Of a stretch of DNA of 63,005 bases, positions 19,241 to 29,471 are shown one piece after another. The position numbers and the translations under genes are program-made. Origin of the DNA: Halobacteriovoraceae bacterium (lineage in GTDB: Bacteria; Bdellovibrionota; Bacteriovoracia; Bacteriovoracales; Bacteriovoracaceae); assembly GCA_002711995.1 (NCBI GenBank), contig PASN01000010.1, positions 1 to 63,005 on the forward strand. Direction: 5' to 3'. The notes under the pieces were generated by a model. That model was given only the letters and a program-made list of their open reading frames with translations, did no database searches and was not told where the DNA came from. Numbering within the stretch: position 1 is the stretch's first letter; each line of letters begins with the position of its first letter.

Positions 19241-21136
19241 ATGCAAACGAAGGAAAAAGTCAAAAAACTCGAAAATGAAATTTTAAAGCATAAGAACCTG
19301 TACTATCAAGGCAAACCGGAAATTTCAGACTATGAGTATGATAAACTTGAAGAGGAGCTTAAAAGTCTTGAGCCTAATAGTTCCGTTCTCTCGTTTGTGG
19401 GCTCATCCTACTTCAAAGGTGAAAAAGTTGAGCATGCCTCAAAAATGCTTTCACTAAACAAAACTTACAAACTAGAAGAGCTTGAGAGGTGGATGGATTC
19501 GAAGGAAGTGATATCCACCTTTAAAATAGATGGATCTAGTTGTTCACTGATCTACGAAAGTGGCAAACTTATTGTTGCCAAAACAAGGGGCGATGGAAGG
19601 TTTGGTGAAAAAATAACGAACAAAGTTTTATATATCGATCATGTGCCTAAAAAATTAGAAAGCTATACAAAAGACTTCGAGGTAAGAGGAGAAATCTTCT
19701 GCAGGGAAGAAGACTTTATCCATCTGGCACAAACTATGGAGAAGCAAAACTTAGAGAGACCAACTTCACAAAGAAATATTGTTGCAGGTCTGCTCGGCCG
19801 GAAAGAAAATATTGAATTGGCCAAGTATCTCTCTTTTCAAGCGTTTGAATTTATATCCAATGAAGAGAAGTTAAAGACTGAAGAGGAAAAGTTTAAATTG
19901 CTGAGGGATTTGGGTTTTGAAACTCCTGAATATAATAAAAGCAAAAATAAAAAAGAGATAGAAGTCCAAGTTGAACAAGCAAGGGAGTTCATGTCACAAG
20001 GTGATTATCTAATTGATGGCCTGGTTGTGAGCTTCAACGATCTTGAACTACATGACAGGTTTGGTGAAACAGCTCACCATCCACGTTATAAAATTGCCTT
20101 CAAGTTTGAGGGAGAAATGAAGCCAACAGTCATTAAGAATATATCTTGGCAAGTTTCTAGAAATGGTGTTCTCACCCCAGTTGCAAATGTGGAAAAGGTT
20201 GAGTTGAGCGGAGCAAATGTATCAAGGGTCACACTACATAATTTTGGTCTTGTCAGGCAATTTAACTTAAAAGCAGGCGATAAGATAAATATTATTAGAA
20301 GTGGCGAAGTTATACCAAAGTTTATTGACGTGGTTAGATCCTCCGAAAATGTCTTCGAATATCCCCTAGATTGTCCCAGTTGTGGAGAGAAAACATTTAT
20401 TGATGATATTCGACTCCTTTGTAAAAACTCTCTGTGTCCTGAAAAAATCAAAGATGAAATTTTAAATTTTATTAGAAAGGTAGGCATTGAAAATTTGAGT
20501 GACAAGCGTCTTGTCGAATTAATTGATAATGGACTTGTAAAAGACATACCCTCTCTTTTTGATTTAACGGTCGAAAGACTCATGACTCTCGACAAAGTGA
20601 AGGAAAAGCTTGCGGCTAAAATCGTGGAAAGCATTAATGATTCAAAGGAAATGGAATTGGTAACTTTCCTATCTTCCTTAGGCATAAGCGGGGGCGCATA
20701 CAATAAATGCGAAAAAGTCGTTCACAATGGTCATGACTCTTGGGAAAAAGTTAAGAAATTAACTCCACAAAAGCTTATTGAAATTGAATCTTTTGCTGAA
20801 AAGTCATCAAATGACTTCTACGAATCTTTAAAGTCTAAAATTCCTCTGGGAGAAGAGCTTCTAGAAAAGGGCGTCAAATTAAAGAAAAGTGCATTCAAAA
20901 CAGATACCAATATTGCTGGTAAAAAGTTTTGTATAACAGGTAGTCTCAGCATGAAGCGAGCAGATCTACAGAAGTTAATTAAAGAAAATGGGGGTATCGC
21001 TGTGAGCAGTGTGAGCAGTGCCACTGACTTTTTAATCACCAAGGATAAAGAAAGCAGCTCCTCAAAGTTTAAGAAGGCCAAGGATTTGGGCATTCCCATT
21101 ATTACAGAAGCTGCATTTGTCGATATGTTGAATTAG
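19241..21136 (+). CDS. ligA: NAD+-dependent DNA ligase LigA
   Basis: Seals nicks during replication and repair. Domain order is complete. The Ia domain has YYQGKPEISDYEYDKLEEEL (residues 21-40). The adenylation site is KIDG with Lys95, then TRGDG. The OB fold is followed by a four-cysteine zinc finger (CPSCG...CKNSLC), then the HhH region and a C-terminal BRCT domain (KKFCITGSLSMKRADL). At 631 residues it is about 40 shorter than typical. It shares TTAG (21133-21136) with the convergent glpK. A second ligA elsewhere in the genome cannot be excluded. Confidence 0.95.
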   Translation: MQTKEKVKKLENEILKHKNLYYQGKPEISDYEYDKLEEELKSLEPNSSVLSFVGSSYFKGEKVEHASKMLSLNKTYKLEELERWMDSKEVISTFKIDGSSCSLIYESGKLIVAKTRGDGRFGEKITNKVLYIDHVPKKLESYTKDFEVRGEIFCREEDFIHLAQTMEKQNLERPTSQRNIVAGLLGRKENIELAKYLSFQAFEFISNEEKLKTEEEKFKLLRDLGFETPEYNKSKNKKEIEVQVEQAREFMSQGDYLIDGLVVSFNDLELHDRFGETAHHPRYKIAFKFEGEMKPTVIKNISWQVSRNGVLTPVANVEKVELSGANVSRVTLHNFGLVRQFNLKAGDKINIIRSGEVIPKFIDVVRSSENVFEYPLDCPSCGEKTFIDDIRLLCKNSLCPEKIKDEILNFIRKVGIENLSDKRLVELIDNGLVKDIPSLFDLTVERLMTLDKVKEKLAAKIVESINDSKEMELVTFLSSLGISGGAYNKCEKVVHNGHDSWEKVKKLTPQKLIEIESFAEKSSNDFYESLKSKIPLGEELLEKGVKLKKSAFKTDTNIAGKKFCITGSLSMKRADLQKLIKENGGIAVSSVSSATDFLITKDKESSSSKFKKAKDLGIPIITEAAFVDMLN

Positions 21137-22611
21137 ATAAAGACTCGATTTATATATTCTTTCCAGCTATTGAGCTTTCTCTTTATATAAGCACTATCTT
21201 GGGGTTGAAAAACTTTATCCTCTCTCCAGAGATCATCAATGTCACTCATCTTTAAGGCACCAATTCCCACGAGAGATCCAAGTGCAACACCATAAGCTGT
21301 TGTTTCAATTACGGCCGGTCTTACTATTGGTCTATTGGAAAAGTTAGCTTGATATTGCATTAGCAAATCATTTTGACATGCGCCTCCATCAACCTTTATA
21401 GAATCTACCGTTGTTGGGCTATCTTCTAGCAATGCTTGAATTGAATCGTTAATGGAAAGCGCCATTCCTTCAAGGCAGGCCCTTGCAATGTGCTCTTTTG
21501 ATGTGTCTCGACTAAGACCAACTATTGCCGCTTTTGCATCGGACTTCCAAAAAGGGGAGCCAATGCCTGTAAAAAATGGCAAAAACATAACACTATCCAT
21601 TGCTTCATCTGGAGCTCTACTGGCCAGTGCCTCAACTTCGGAGGCAGAGTTAATAAGGCCTAAATTGTCTCTAAGCCATTGAACAGCCGCACCAGCGATA
21701 TAGCTAGAGCCTTCAAGCGCATATACCGTTTTTGAGTTGAGGCGATAGGCCACAGTTGTTAGAAGGCCATTTGAGCTTTTCACTTTCTTATCACCTGTAT
21801 TTAAGACGATGAAAGCACCAGTACCACAAGTGCATTTCAGTTCACCTTCATTGTGTCCCGCCTGGCCAAAAAGAGCGGCCTGCTGATCCCCAAGCATACA
21901 GGTGATCTTGATGCCATCAGGCAAAAAATCAAGGCCTTTGGTTGCACCAAATTCTCCAAAAGAGTCTTGAATCTCAGGCAGTACCGACTTGGGTACTTTA
22001 AAAAAGCTGCATAGCTCATCATCCCATTTACATGTATCAAGATCCATAAGGAGCGTTCTTGAAGCGTTTGAAGGCTCTGTCTTATAGCTTTGGCCTCCAG
22101 TTAATTTAAAAAGTAGAAAGGCGTCTATATTTGATAATAAAAGGTTTTCATGCTCAAGTGCCTCTTTTACCACAGAACTGTTTTCTATAAGCCAGCTCAT
22201 CTTTGTTGCAGAGAAGTATGGATCAAGAGGAAGCCCGGTTTTATCTTGAAAGCGGGAGTATTGCTCGACATTTTGAGAGCAAAAGCTAGATGTTCTTCTG
22301 TCTTGCCAGACGATGGCGTTTGTTAAAGGATTTCCCTTTTTATCGTAAGCGCAAACAGTTTCTCTTTGATTGGTAATTCCAATGCATTCTATGTCTTCAC
22401 CTTTGGCATTGGCCTTCTCAAGGACATCAATAATTGATTTTTTAATGGAATTAAAAATGTCATTGAGGTTGTGTTCAACTTCCCCTGGACGTGGAAGAAT
22501 TTGTCTAAACTCGTAATTTACTTTTTCCACAAGCTTCAGCGTTTTGGAATCGATTAATAGGGCGGTCGAGCCCGTCGTTCCTTGATCAATTGAAAGAATA
22601 AAACGTTTCAT
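21133..22611 (-). CDS. glpK: Glycerol kinase GlpK
   Basis: Phosphorylates glycerol to glycerol-3-phosphate. 492 residues of the FGGY family: ILSIDQGTTGSTALLID at the N-terminus, NQRETVCAYDKKG and IVWQDRRT, then CTCGTGAFIVLNTG and VDGGACQNDLLMQYQA in the C-terminal lobe. No glpF or glpD lies next to it. Its start lies one base after the stop of a small TadE-like gene. Confidence 0.96.
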   Translation of the reverse strand: MKRFILSIDQGTTGSTALLIDSKTLKLVEKVNYEFRQILPRPGEVEHNLNDIFNSIKKSIIDVLEKANAKGEDIECIGITNQRETVCAYDKKGNPLTNAIVWQDRRTSSFCSQNVEQYSRFQDKTGLPLDPYFSATKMSWLIENSSVVKEALEHENLLLSNIDAFLLFKLTGGQSYKTEPSNASRTLLMDLDTCKWDDELCSFFKVPKSVLPEIQDSFGEFGATKGLDFLPDGIKITCMLGDQQAALFGQAGHNEGELKCTCGTGAFIVLNTGDKKVKSSNGLLTTVAYRLNSKTVYALEGSSYIAGAAVQWLRDNLGLINSASEVEALASRAPDEAMDSVMFLPFFTGIGSPFWKSDAKAAIVGLSRDTSKEHIARACLEGMALSINDSIQALLEDSPTTVDSIKVDGGACQNDLLMQYQANFSNRPIVRPAVIETTAYGVALGSLVGIGALKMSDIDDLWREDKVFQPQDSAYIKRKLNSWKEYINRVFI

Positions 22612-22612
22612 A

Positions 22613-22819
22613 TTACCTCAACTCTAATGTTTGGGAGTCGTCTTCAACAAGCATCTGTCCCATTTTCAACCAATACGTTGCAATACCTGTGTTTACAGTT
22701 TTAAGAAATCCCAGGGAAAGAACCATGATAATCGAAAGTAGGAGAACAAACTCAACCAAGCTTTGGCCGTCCTGATTTTTATTAATAATCTCTTTGTCTT
22801 CAAAAGCTGGTTTAACCAT
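22613..22819 (-). CDS. Small TadE/Flp-type pseudopilin-like membrane protein
   Basis: 68 residues. QDGQSLVEFVLLLSIIMVLSLGF (residues 16-38) matches the TadE-like type IVb prepilin pattern: a short basic/polar leader, Gly before Q-S-L-V-E-F with Glu at +5, then a hydrophobic helix. The remaining 30 residues are too short for a globular pilin domain. There is no tad gene cluster around it. It is directly upstream of glpK with a one-base gap. Confidence 0.65.
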   Translation of the reverse strand: MVKPAFEDKEIINKNQDGQSLVEFVLLLSIIMVLSLGFLKTVNTGIATYWLKMGQMLVEDDSQTLELR

Positions 22820-22871
22820 GGGAGAATTTACCCTTTGTATTAAGTGTGCTTAGATTATATGATAAAAGTTG

Positions 22872-23453
22872 ATGGGGTCTAAAGTGTTGAAGCTTAAGAA
22901 ATTTTTTCCGATTCTTACCGCGCTGGGCATATTTGTATTTATGCTTGTAGCCCAAATGTCCCTTCATGGAACTTCTTCATCTGCCAGCAAGCTAAATATA
23001 TCCACTGAAATGGTTCAGGCCTATGAGGCAAATTTTGCCGAACTTAAACTAGAAACCACTAAAAACTCCAAACACAAACTATCCACTGCTGAGCAACCAA
23101 TTGTAATCCTCAATTTTTGGGCAAGTTGGTGCCGTCCGTGTATCTCTGAGTTTGAAACCCTTAAAAGGCTGGTTTCTAAGTATGGCCCTAGTCAGTTATT
23201 GGTTATTGGCATTAACAACGATAGTGACGACCAGTTAAAGGAAATTAAAATAGTAGAGAAAAAGCTAGGGCTTAATTTTGAGTCCGTAGCGGATGTGGAC
23301 GGAAAAATTACTTCTAAATTCTTTATCAACGAAATACCGGCCTCTATTGTATTTTATAAAGGCCGTGTGATTCATTTCGAAAATAAAGAATTTGATTTTA
23401 TGGGTAAAAGCTTTTTAAAGCTTATAGACTCAAAGCTTTCTGAGGCGAAATAG
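22872..23453 (+). CDS. TlpA-like membrane-anchored thioredoxin
   Basis: Periplasmic thiol-disulfide reductase or oxidase. An N-terminal anchor or signal (about residues 11-30) is followed by a thioredoxin fold with the redox motif WCRPC in NFWASWCRPCISEF and the cis-proline region NEIPASIVFYKGR. I chose ATG 22872 over TTG 22869; GTG 22884, behind GGGG, is another possibility. The 3' end overlaps the convergent hutI by 32 bases, the longest tail overlap in the window. Confidence 0.85.
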   Translation: MGSKVLKLKKFFPILTALGIFVFMLVAQMSLHGTSSSASKLNISTEMVQAYEANFAELKLETTKNSKHKLSTAEQPIVILNFWASWCRPCISEFETLKRLVSKYGPSQLLVIGINNDSDDQLKEIKIVEKKLGLNFESVADVDGKITSKFFINEIPASIVFYKGRVIHFENKEFDFMGKSFLKLIDSKLSEAK

Positions 23454-24654
23454 AAAAATTCCTCCCCCAGCTGTAAATAATCTCATCTAAACTGTTGGTT
23501 TCAAAAACGCTAAATCTTGCTTTCATTCCTTCAATTATTGCACCTTGATCATTCATTCCCAGCGCTGCGGACGCGTTGAGCGTAATTGCTGACCAGATCT
23601 CGGCGATGTTCATTTCAAGATTTTTCCCTGCTATGGAGGAAATCAAAAGAAGGTTGTCGCAGTGGCAAGAACCTGGATTGTAGTCACTAGCAAGAGCGAC
23701 TTTGCAGCCAGCGTCTAGGAAGCTCCTTGCGTTTGCAAGTTTTTTCCCAAGAAAGAAGGCGGTGCCTGGCAATATGGTGGCAACGGTGCTTGATCTTGAG
23801 AGCTTGTCGATGCCATCTTTTGAAGTTTGAAGTAGGTGATCACAGCTTAAAGCCCCGTGCTGGCAGGCAAGAGCAGCTCCGCCATTATCGTTGAATTCAT
23901 CGGCATGAACCTTAATTCCGATGCCAAGCTCTTTTGCCCTGTCGAAAAGCAATGCCGTGTCTTGCTCGTCAAAGTATCCTTGTTCGTGGAAAATATCGAC
24001 AGCATCGACGATGCCTTCTTTTGAAAGGTCTTCGAGTAGCGGCATAACAACTGTATCCATGTAGTCTTTTGAGCTTTGAAAGCTTTTTGGCACAGCGTGA
24101 GCAGCAAGGTAAGTATTAAAAATTTGAACTTTTCCACGAAACCGCTCTTTCAATTTGTGGATAAGTTGGGTTATTTCTTTTTCTTTATTGTAGTCAAGAG
24201 CATAACCACTTTTGATCTCCAAGGTTCCAACACCATAGGAGTGAATGCGTTCGATTCTCTCACAGGCATCTTTGAAAAGTTCATCAAGATCAGCGGAGAG
24301 AGTTTTTTCCATTGTGTTTAGGATACCGCCACCAGCTTTTGCTATGTCTTGATAATCTGCTCCGTTTAATCGCATAGAGTATTCAAACGCTCGATTTCCC
24401 CCAAAAACTGTGTGAGTGTGTGAATCTACTATTTCAGGAGTAATAACAAAGTTAGAGCAGTCAACGCTCGGAGTGTCTTTGAACTTGCTCGGAAGCTCAC
24501 TCGCTTTGCCAGACCAAAGAATGTTTTCATCAGTATCGACAATTACTGAAGCATCCTTGATAAGACTTAAGTCTTCAGGTGAAAGCCGACGCCCATCTTT
24601 TTCATGGGCGCCTTTTAAAGTGGCAAGTTCTTTTATGTTTTTTAAATGCTTCAT
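23422..24654 (-). CDS. hutI: Imidazolonepropionase HutI
   Basis: Third step of histidine degradation, opening imidazolone propionate to N-formimino-glutamate. 410 residues of the amidohydrolase superfamily: metal motif [10 protein letters not shown], the substrate-binding region [27 protein letters not shown] and the late ASDYNPGSC. It overlaps hutU by four bases and is the last gene of the minus-strand run. No gene for formiminoglutamate breakdown (hutG or hutF) is present in the window. Confidence 0.96.
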   Translation of the reverse strand: MKHLKNIKELATLKGAHEKDGRRLSPEDLSLIKDASVIVDTDENILWSGKASELPSKFKDTPSVDCSNFVITPEIVDSHTHTVFGGNRAFEYSMRLNGADYQDIAKAGGGILNTMEKTLSADLDELFKDACERIERIHSYGVGTLEIKSGYALDYNKEKEITQLIHKLKERFRGKVQIFNTYLAAHAVPKSFQSSKDYMDTVVMPLLEDLSKEGIVDAVDIFHEQGYFDEQDTALLFDRAKELGIGIKVHADEFNDNGGAALACQHGALSCDHLLQTSKDGIDKLSRSSTVATILPGTAFFLGKKLANARSFLDAGCKVALASDYNPGSCHCDNLLLISSIAGKNLEMNIAEIWSAITLNASAALGMNDQGAIIEGMKARFSVFETNSLDEIIYSWGRNFSISPQKALSL

Positions 24655-26312
24655 AAAGAAGGAAACCTAATTTTAGTTTTGGAATCTTTTGCGACATTTA
24701 AAGCAATGTCATAGCCAGCATCGGCGTGGCGAACAATACCCATTCCTGAGTCGGAATTTAGAACTCGGGATAATCTCACATCCATCTCCTCTGAACCGTC
24801 AGCACAAATTACCATTCCTGAGTGTTGGGAATAACCCATTCCGACTCCTCCGCCATGGTGAAGGCTTATCCAGCTTGCGCCATTGTTAATATTGATCATG
24901 GCATTTAATAGTGGCCAGTCGGAAACGGCGTCTGTGCCATCTTTCATATCCTCTGTTTCTCTGTTTGGACTTGCAACACTTCCACAGTCCAAGTGATCTC
25001 TTCCAATAACTATTGGTGCTTTAAGTTCACCATCTCTAACCATCTGATTAAATTTTAGCGCTGCTTTTTCGCGGTCCCCGTATTTTAACCAACAGATTCT
25101 TGAAGGAAGACCTTGGAATTGAATCATTTCCTGAGCTTTATCAAGCCAGTTGTGAAGTAGCTTGTTTTCAGGAAAAAGCTCTTTCAAAGCTTGATCTGTT
25201 TTAAAAATATCCTCAGGGTCACCTGAGAGAGCAACCCATCTAAAAGGTCCTGATCCTTCACAAAATAAAGGCCTAATATACGCTGGAACAAAACCCGGGA
25301 AATCGAATGCGTTTTCAAGTCCGGCAAGTCTTGCGCCCTCTCTTAAGTTATTTCCATAATCAAACACATGGGCGCCTTTGTCCTTAAAAAGAAGCATTGC
25401 CTCTACATGCGCCCTCATAGTTTGGTAAGATAATTCAGAATACTTTTTAGGATCTTCGTTTTTAAGTTTTAAAGCTGCTTTTAAATCCATACCGCTTGGA
25501 ACGTATCCGTTCAGAGGATCGTGAGCGGATGTTTGATCTGGTACGAGATCAGGCGCGATTCCTTTGTCGTAAACATATTTGAAAAAGTCAGCAGCATTCC
25601 CAACCACACAGATGGATGTTGCTGTGCCTTTTTCTTTTGCATCGAGTGCAAGTTCAATTGCTTCATCAAAGTCTTTTGCTAAAACATCAGTGTATTTAGA
25701 GTCCAATCTTTTTTGGATTCTGGATTCATCAACATCACAACCTAAAAAGACGCCATCTCCCATTTTTACGGCCAGTGGCTGGGCACCGCCCATTCCACCA
25801 ATTCCGGCGGAGAGAACAAGTCTTCCCTTGAGAGAGTTCTCATTAAAGTGTTTTTTGGCCGCTGCCATAAATGTTTCATAGGTGCCCTGAAGAATTCCTT
25901 GAGAACCAATGTAGATCCAACTTCCAGCGGTCATTTGGCCATACATCATTTTGTCTTCGGCCTTAAGCTTATTAAAGTGGTCCCAGTTAGCCCAATTTGG
26001 AACAAGGTTTGAGTTGGCTATTAAGACTCTTGGACCTTGTGGATTGCTTGGAAAGACTGCAACAGGTTTCCCTGACTGAACAAGCATTGTTTCGTCATTT
26101 TCAAGATTTTTGAGAGTATGGATTATGTCGTCAAGAGCTTTTTGATTTCTTGCGGCCTGGCCATTTCCTCCATAAACAATTAAGTTGTCTCGGTCTTCGG
26201 CAACTTCAGGGTGAAGGTTGTTAAGAAGGCAGCGAAGAGCAGCTTCTTGGTGCCAGCCTTTGCAAGTTAATTCTGAACCAGTCGGTGGTAGTGGAATGTT
26301 GCTATCTTTCAT
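24651..26312 (-). CDS. hutU: Urocanate hydratase HutU
   Basis: Adds water to urocanate, with NAD+ acting as electrophile. 553 residues, typical. Recognisable stretches are [18 protein letters not shown]-like at the start (here [16 protein letters not shown]), [46 protein letters not shown] and [20 protein letters not shown]. It lies 12 bases after hutH and overlaps hutI by four. Confidence 0.98.
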   Translation of the reverse strand: MKDSNIPLPPTGSELTCKGWHQEAALRCLLNNLHPEVAEDRDNLIVYGGNGQAARNQKALDDIIHTLKNLENDETMLVQSGKPVAVFPSNPQGPRVLIANSNLVPNWANWDHFNKLKAEDKMMYGQMTAGSWIYIGSQGILQGTYETFMAAAKKHFNENSLKGRLVLSAGIGGMGGAQPLAVKMGDGVFLGCDVDESRIQKRLDSKYTDVLAKDFDEAIELALDAKEKGTATSICVVGNAADFFKYVYDKGIAPDLVPDQTSAHDPLNGYVPSGMDLKAALKLKNEDPKKYSELSYQTMRAHVEAMLLFKDKGAHVFDYGNNLREGARLAGLENAFDFPGFVPAYIRPLFCEGSGPFRWVALSGDPEDIFKTDQALKELFPENKLLHNWLDKAQEMIQFQGLPSRICWLKYGDREKAALKFNQMVRDGELKAPIVIGRDHLDCGSVASPNRETEDMKDGTDAVSDWPLLNAMININNGASWISLHHGGGVGMGYSQHSGMVICADGSEEMDVRLSRVLNSDSGMGIVRHADAGYDIALNVAKDSKTKIRFPSL

Positions 26313-26324
26313 TAATAACTCCCT

Positions 26325-27872
26325 TTATTTAAGTTCGCCGATTTCGTTTTCAACAACTTTTAATATTTCAAAATTGCTGACAAGCTTTAAAATGTTTTCA
26401 ATATCATGAGAAAATACACGGTCTTTTTCAATTGGTTGAACATGCTTGCGCACTAGTGAGTAAACCTCTTCTAAAGCAGCGTTGCTTTTAAGTGGTCGAA
26501 GCAAATACATGCCTTGAGTGTTACACAAAAATTCAATTGAAAGACATTGCTTAACGTTTTTCAAAACTTCATGAAGTTTTCTTCCACTGGTAACACCCAT
26601 CGAAACATGGTCCTCTTTGTCTGTAGAAGTTGGGATTGAATCTATTGAGGCTGGATGACACAGATACTTATTCTCTGAAGCGAGGGCCGCCATGGTCACA
26701 TGTGCAATCATTAGGCCTGAGTTAAGACCCGATTCCTTGATCAAGAATGCAGGCAGGTCAGAAAAGCTCGGGTTCATCATTTTTTCAACTCGTCTTTCGG
26801 CGATGTTGGCAAGCTCTGAAAGTCCCATTGCCAAGTAATCCATGGCCAATGCAATGGCCTCACCATGGAAGTTGCCTCCGGAGACGACTTTGTCTTTATC
26901 AATAAAGATAAGAGGGTTGTCAGTAACTGAGTTAAGCTCGTAGTTCAAAACTTCTTCAGCATGTTTAAGCGTTTGTCTGATTGCCCCGTGAACTTGAGGG
27001 ACACATCTTAGGGAGTAAGGATCTTGGACTTTTCCACAATCAATATGAGAGCTTGCGATTTCACTTTCACCTTCTAACAACTTAGTAAGATTGCTACTTG
27101 CGGCCAGTTGACCAGGGTGAGGTTTTAATAGCGAGATGTCGTAGTCATATGCTCTTTTAGTTCCCCTTACGGCCTCTAAAGTCATAGCTGTGGCAATGTC
27201 AGCTATTTTAACGATTCTTTTTGCTTCATAAACGGCCAGAGAGCCAAGTGCGGCCATAACGGCAGTGCCATTGATAAGTGCCAGTCCATCTTTTGCTTTT
27301 AATGTAACGGGTGACTTTTTTATTTGATCAATAGCAAATTGGCTTCTGACAACCTTGCCTTGGTACTCAACTTCACCTTCACCGATCAAGCAAAGAGCTA
27401 TGTGACTTAAAGGGGCTAAGTCGCCGGAAGCTCCTACGGAGCCTTTTTCTGGAACCACTGGGTTGATATCGTTATTTATAAAATCTAAAAGGAGTTCTAT
27501 ACATTCAATACTTACACCTGAAAAACCTGAGGCAAGACAGTTTGCTCTAAGAAGCATGATAGCTCTTGTAACCAAGCGAGAGAATGGTCTGCCAACTCCC
27601 GTGCAGTGAGAACGAATCAAGTTGTATTGAAGAGTTTCAAGCTCATCTTCGGCGATGAACTTGTCTGAAAGAGCTCCAAAACCAGTGTTAATTCCATAAA
27701 CAGGTTGACCTTTTTTTACAATGTCATCCACATACTTTCTGGAAGCGAGAATCTTTTCTCTAGCATCTTGGGTTAAAACAACTTTAATTTCGTTTGATTT
27801 TGCATCCGCGATTTCATAAATCTGTTCAATGGACAAGTTTTTGCCATCAATTTCGTAAACTTTTTCTTTCAA
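26325..27872 (-). CDS. hutH: Histidine ammonia-lyase HutH
   Basis: Deaminates histidine to urocanate using the autocatalytic MIO cofactor. The MIO-forming triad ASG is at residues 148-150 within GSVGASGDLAPLSH. YGINTGFGALSD (59-70) and the C-terminal SIPTSTDKEDHVSMG are also typical. 515 residues. It begins three bases after the rpe stop, so the hut genes appear to be transcribed with the upstream translation/pentose genes rather than from their own promoter. Confidence 0.98.
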   Translation of the reverse strand: MKEKVYEIDGKNLSIEQIYEIADAKSNEIKVVLTQDAREKILASRKYVDDIVKKGQPVYGINTGFGALSDKFIAEDELETLQYNLIRSHCTGVGRPFSRLVTRAIMLLRANCLASGFSGVSIECIELLLDFINNDINPVVPEKGSVGASGDLAPLSHIALCLIGEGEVEYQGKVVRSQFAIDQIKKSPVTLKAKDGLALINGTAVMAALGSLAVYEAKRIVKIADIATAMTLEAVRGTKRAYDYDISLLKPHPGQLAASSNLTKLLEGESEIASSHIDCGKVQDPYSLRCVPQVHGAIRQTLKHAEEVLNYELNSVTDNPLIFIDKDKVVSGGNFHGEAIALAMDYLAMGLSELANIAERRVEKMMNPSFSDLPAFLIKESGLNSGLMIAHVTMAALASENKYLCHPASIDSIPTSTDKEDHVSMGVTSGRKLHEVLKNVKQCLSIEFLCNTQGMYLLRPLKSNAALEEVYSLVRKHVQPIEKDRVFSHDIENILKLVSNFEILKVVENEIGELK

Positions 27873-27875
27873 TTT

Positions 27876-28526
27876 TTACCTCAACGAGTCAACGCGCTTT
27901 AAATAGTCATTAGAGTCTGTGTTAAATATATAAGAGCCGGCGACAAGCATGGTGGCACCGGATGATATAAGCATAGGGGCATTCTTGTCGTTAATGCCAC
28001 CATCTACTTGTATATGAAAATTTAAATTTCTATCTTTTTTGATTTGATTTGCTTTCTTAATTTTATCGACAACGCCCTCAATGAAATACTGACCGCCAAA
28101 ACCTGGGTTCACGCTCATTATCAGGAGCAGGTCTACTTCGTTAAATATGTAATCAGGAATTGCCTCAATTGGCGTTGCTGGATTTAGGGAGATGCCAACG
28201 CTAGGGTAGAGCTTTTTTAATTCTCTTATAAGACAGTCTTGATGATTTACTGTTTCCCAGTGAAAAGTGAAGTTGTGAATTCCGATGTCGCTCAAAGCCT
28301 CAATGTAGTCTTCAGGATTGGAAACCATAAGGTGAGCGTCCAGCTTATGTGCGGTAACCTTGTGAAGGCCCTTTAGAACAGTCTTTCCAAAAGTAAGATT
28401 TGGAACGTAATGTCCATCCATCAGATCTAAGTGAAACCAAAGATCTTTTGCGCTCTTAAACGCCTCTACTTCGCTTTGAAGGTTTAAAAAGTCTGCAGAT
28501 AAAAGGCTAGGAGCGATAATTGTCAT
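27876..28526 (-). CDS. rpe: Ribulose-phosphate 3-epimerase
   Basis: Interconverts ribulose-5-P and xylulose-5-P in the pentose phosphate pathway. 216-residue TIM barrel: SLLSADFLNL at the N-terminus, the metal-binding HLDLMDGHYVPNLTFG, MSVNPGFGGQ and QVDGGIN. It overlaps fmt by four bases (ATGA). Confidence 0.97.
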   Translation of the reverse strand: MTIIAPSLLSADFLNLQSEVEAFKSAKDLWFHLDLMDGHYVPNLTFGKTVLKGLHKVTAHKLDAHLMVSNPEDYIEALSDIGIHNFTFHWETVNHQDCLIRELKKLYPSVGISLNPATPIEAIPDYIFNEVDLLLIMSVNPGFGGQYFIEGVVDKIKKANQIKKDRNLNFHIQVDGGINDKNAPMLISSGATMLVAGSYIFNTDSNDYLKRVDSLR

Positions 28527-29467
28527 AATATTTCCGGATTAATGTTAACTTCTTCTTTAATACCGTTGAGTAGATCTTTGTCTGTGCCGCGCTTCTTTCC
28601 TTCAAGTTGAACTTGCGATAAACGCACTACAGAATCTTTGCACCCTATAAGTAGGAAACCTTTTGTGGAAACCTTTCCAGGTCCTAAAGAGCTATTTTCA
28701 ACCTTATCAATGGAAAAAACTTTAAGACGTTTTTTATTTAAAAAACAGTACGTTCCTGGCCATGGGTCCAATGCTCGAATTTGATTATGGAGCTTTTCAA
28801 ATGAGCTATTCTTAAAATCGAGAAGTCCATCTTCTTTTTTAAGTGTCGGTGCGAAACTTACTTTGGACTCATCTTGTACTGTGTAAGTAAGTTCATCTCT
28901 GATTGCAGTGTTAACGAAGTCGTTCAGAGATAAAGCTGCTTGAAACTTTAGCTTTGTGTAAAGTTGTCCACCAGTTTCATTATCTGAAACCTCAACTGGA
29001 CTAGACCAAACAATATCTCCAGCATCCATTTTTTTGACCATTTTCTGTATGCTCACACCAGTGCTTTCATCACCGTTTAGTAGGGCGTATTGAATGGGCG
29101 CCGCTCCTCGATACTTTGGCAGAAGTGAGGTGTGTATATTAAAACAGCCTAGCCTAGGGATATCTAAAACCTTCTGGGATAAAAATTGGGCAAACGCCAA
29201 CACGATAAAGAGATCAACCTCTTCTTTTTTAAAGGCCTCAAGCCATTCCGTTTCTTTGTTTATGTTCTCAGTTTGATAGATTTTAATCTTTGAGCTTCTT
29301 GCATATTCAACTACCTCTGGAGAGCGGAGCTTGTGTCCTCTTCCACTGGGGCGATCAGGCATGGACACCACGCCAACTAGATCAATCTGAGGATGTTTGT
29401 CCAACATCTCTAAGGCTGGCACAGAAAAATCAGGAGTGCCAAAGAACACTGCTTTTAACTTTTCCAT
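28523..29467 (-). CDS. fmt: Methionyl-tRNA formyltransferase
   Basis: Formylates initiator Met-tRNA. 314 residues. The N-terminal formyl-transferase fold contains FFGTPDFSVPALEML, the catalytic loop NIHTSLLPKYRGAAPIQYAL (Asn, His and the SLLP loop) and the downstream catalytic Asp in MDAGDI. The C-terminal OB-like domain is present. It follows def by four bases, the common def-fmt pairing. Confidence 0.97.
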   Translation of the reverse strand: MEKLKAVFFGTPDFSVPALEMLDKHPQIDLVGVVSMPDRPSGRGHKLRSPEVVEYARSSKIKIYQTENINKETEWLEAFKKEEVDLFIVLAFAQFLSQKVLDIPRLGCFNIHTSLLPKYRGAAPIQYALLNGDESTGVSIQKMVKKMDAGDIVWSSPVEVSDNETGGQLYTKLKFQAALSLNDFVNTAIRDELTYTVQDESKVSFAPTLKKEDGLLDFKNSSFEKLHNQIRALDPWPGTYCFLNKKRLKVFSIDKVENSSLGPGKVSTKGFLLIGCKDSVVRLSQVQLEGKKRGTDKDLLNGIKEEVNINPEIL

Positions 29468-29471
29468 ATTT

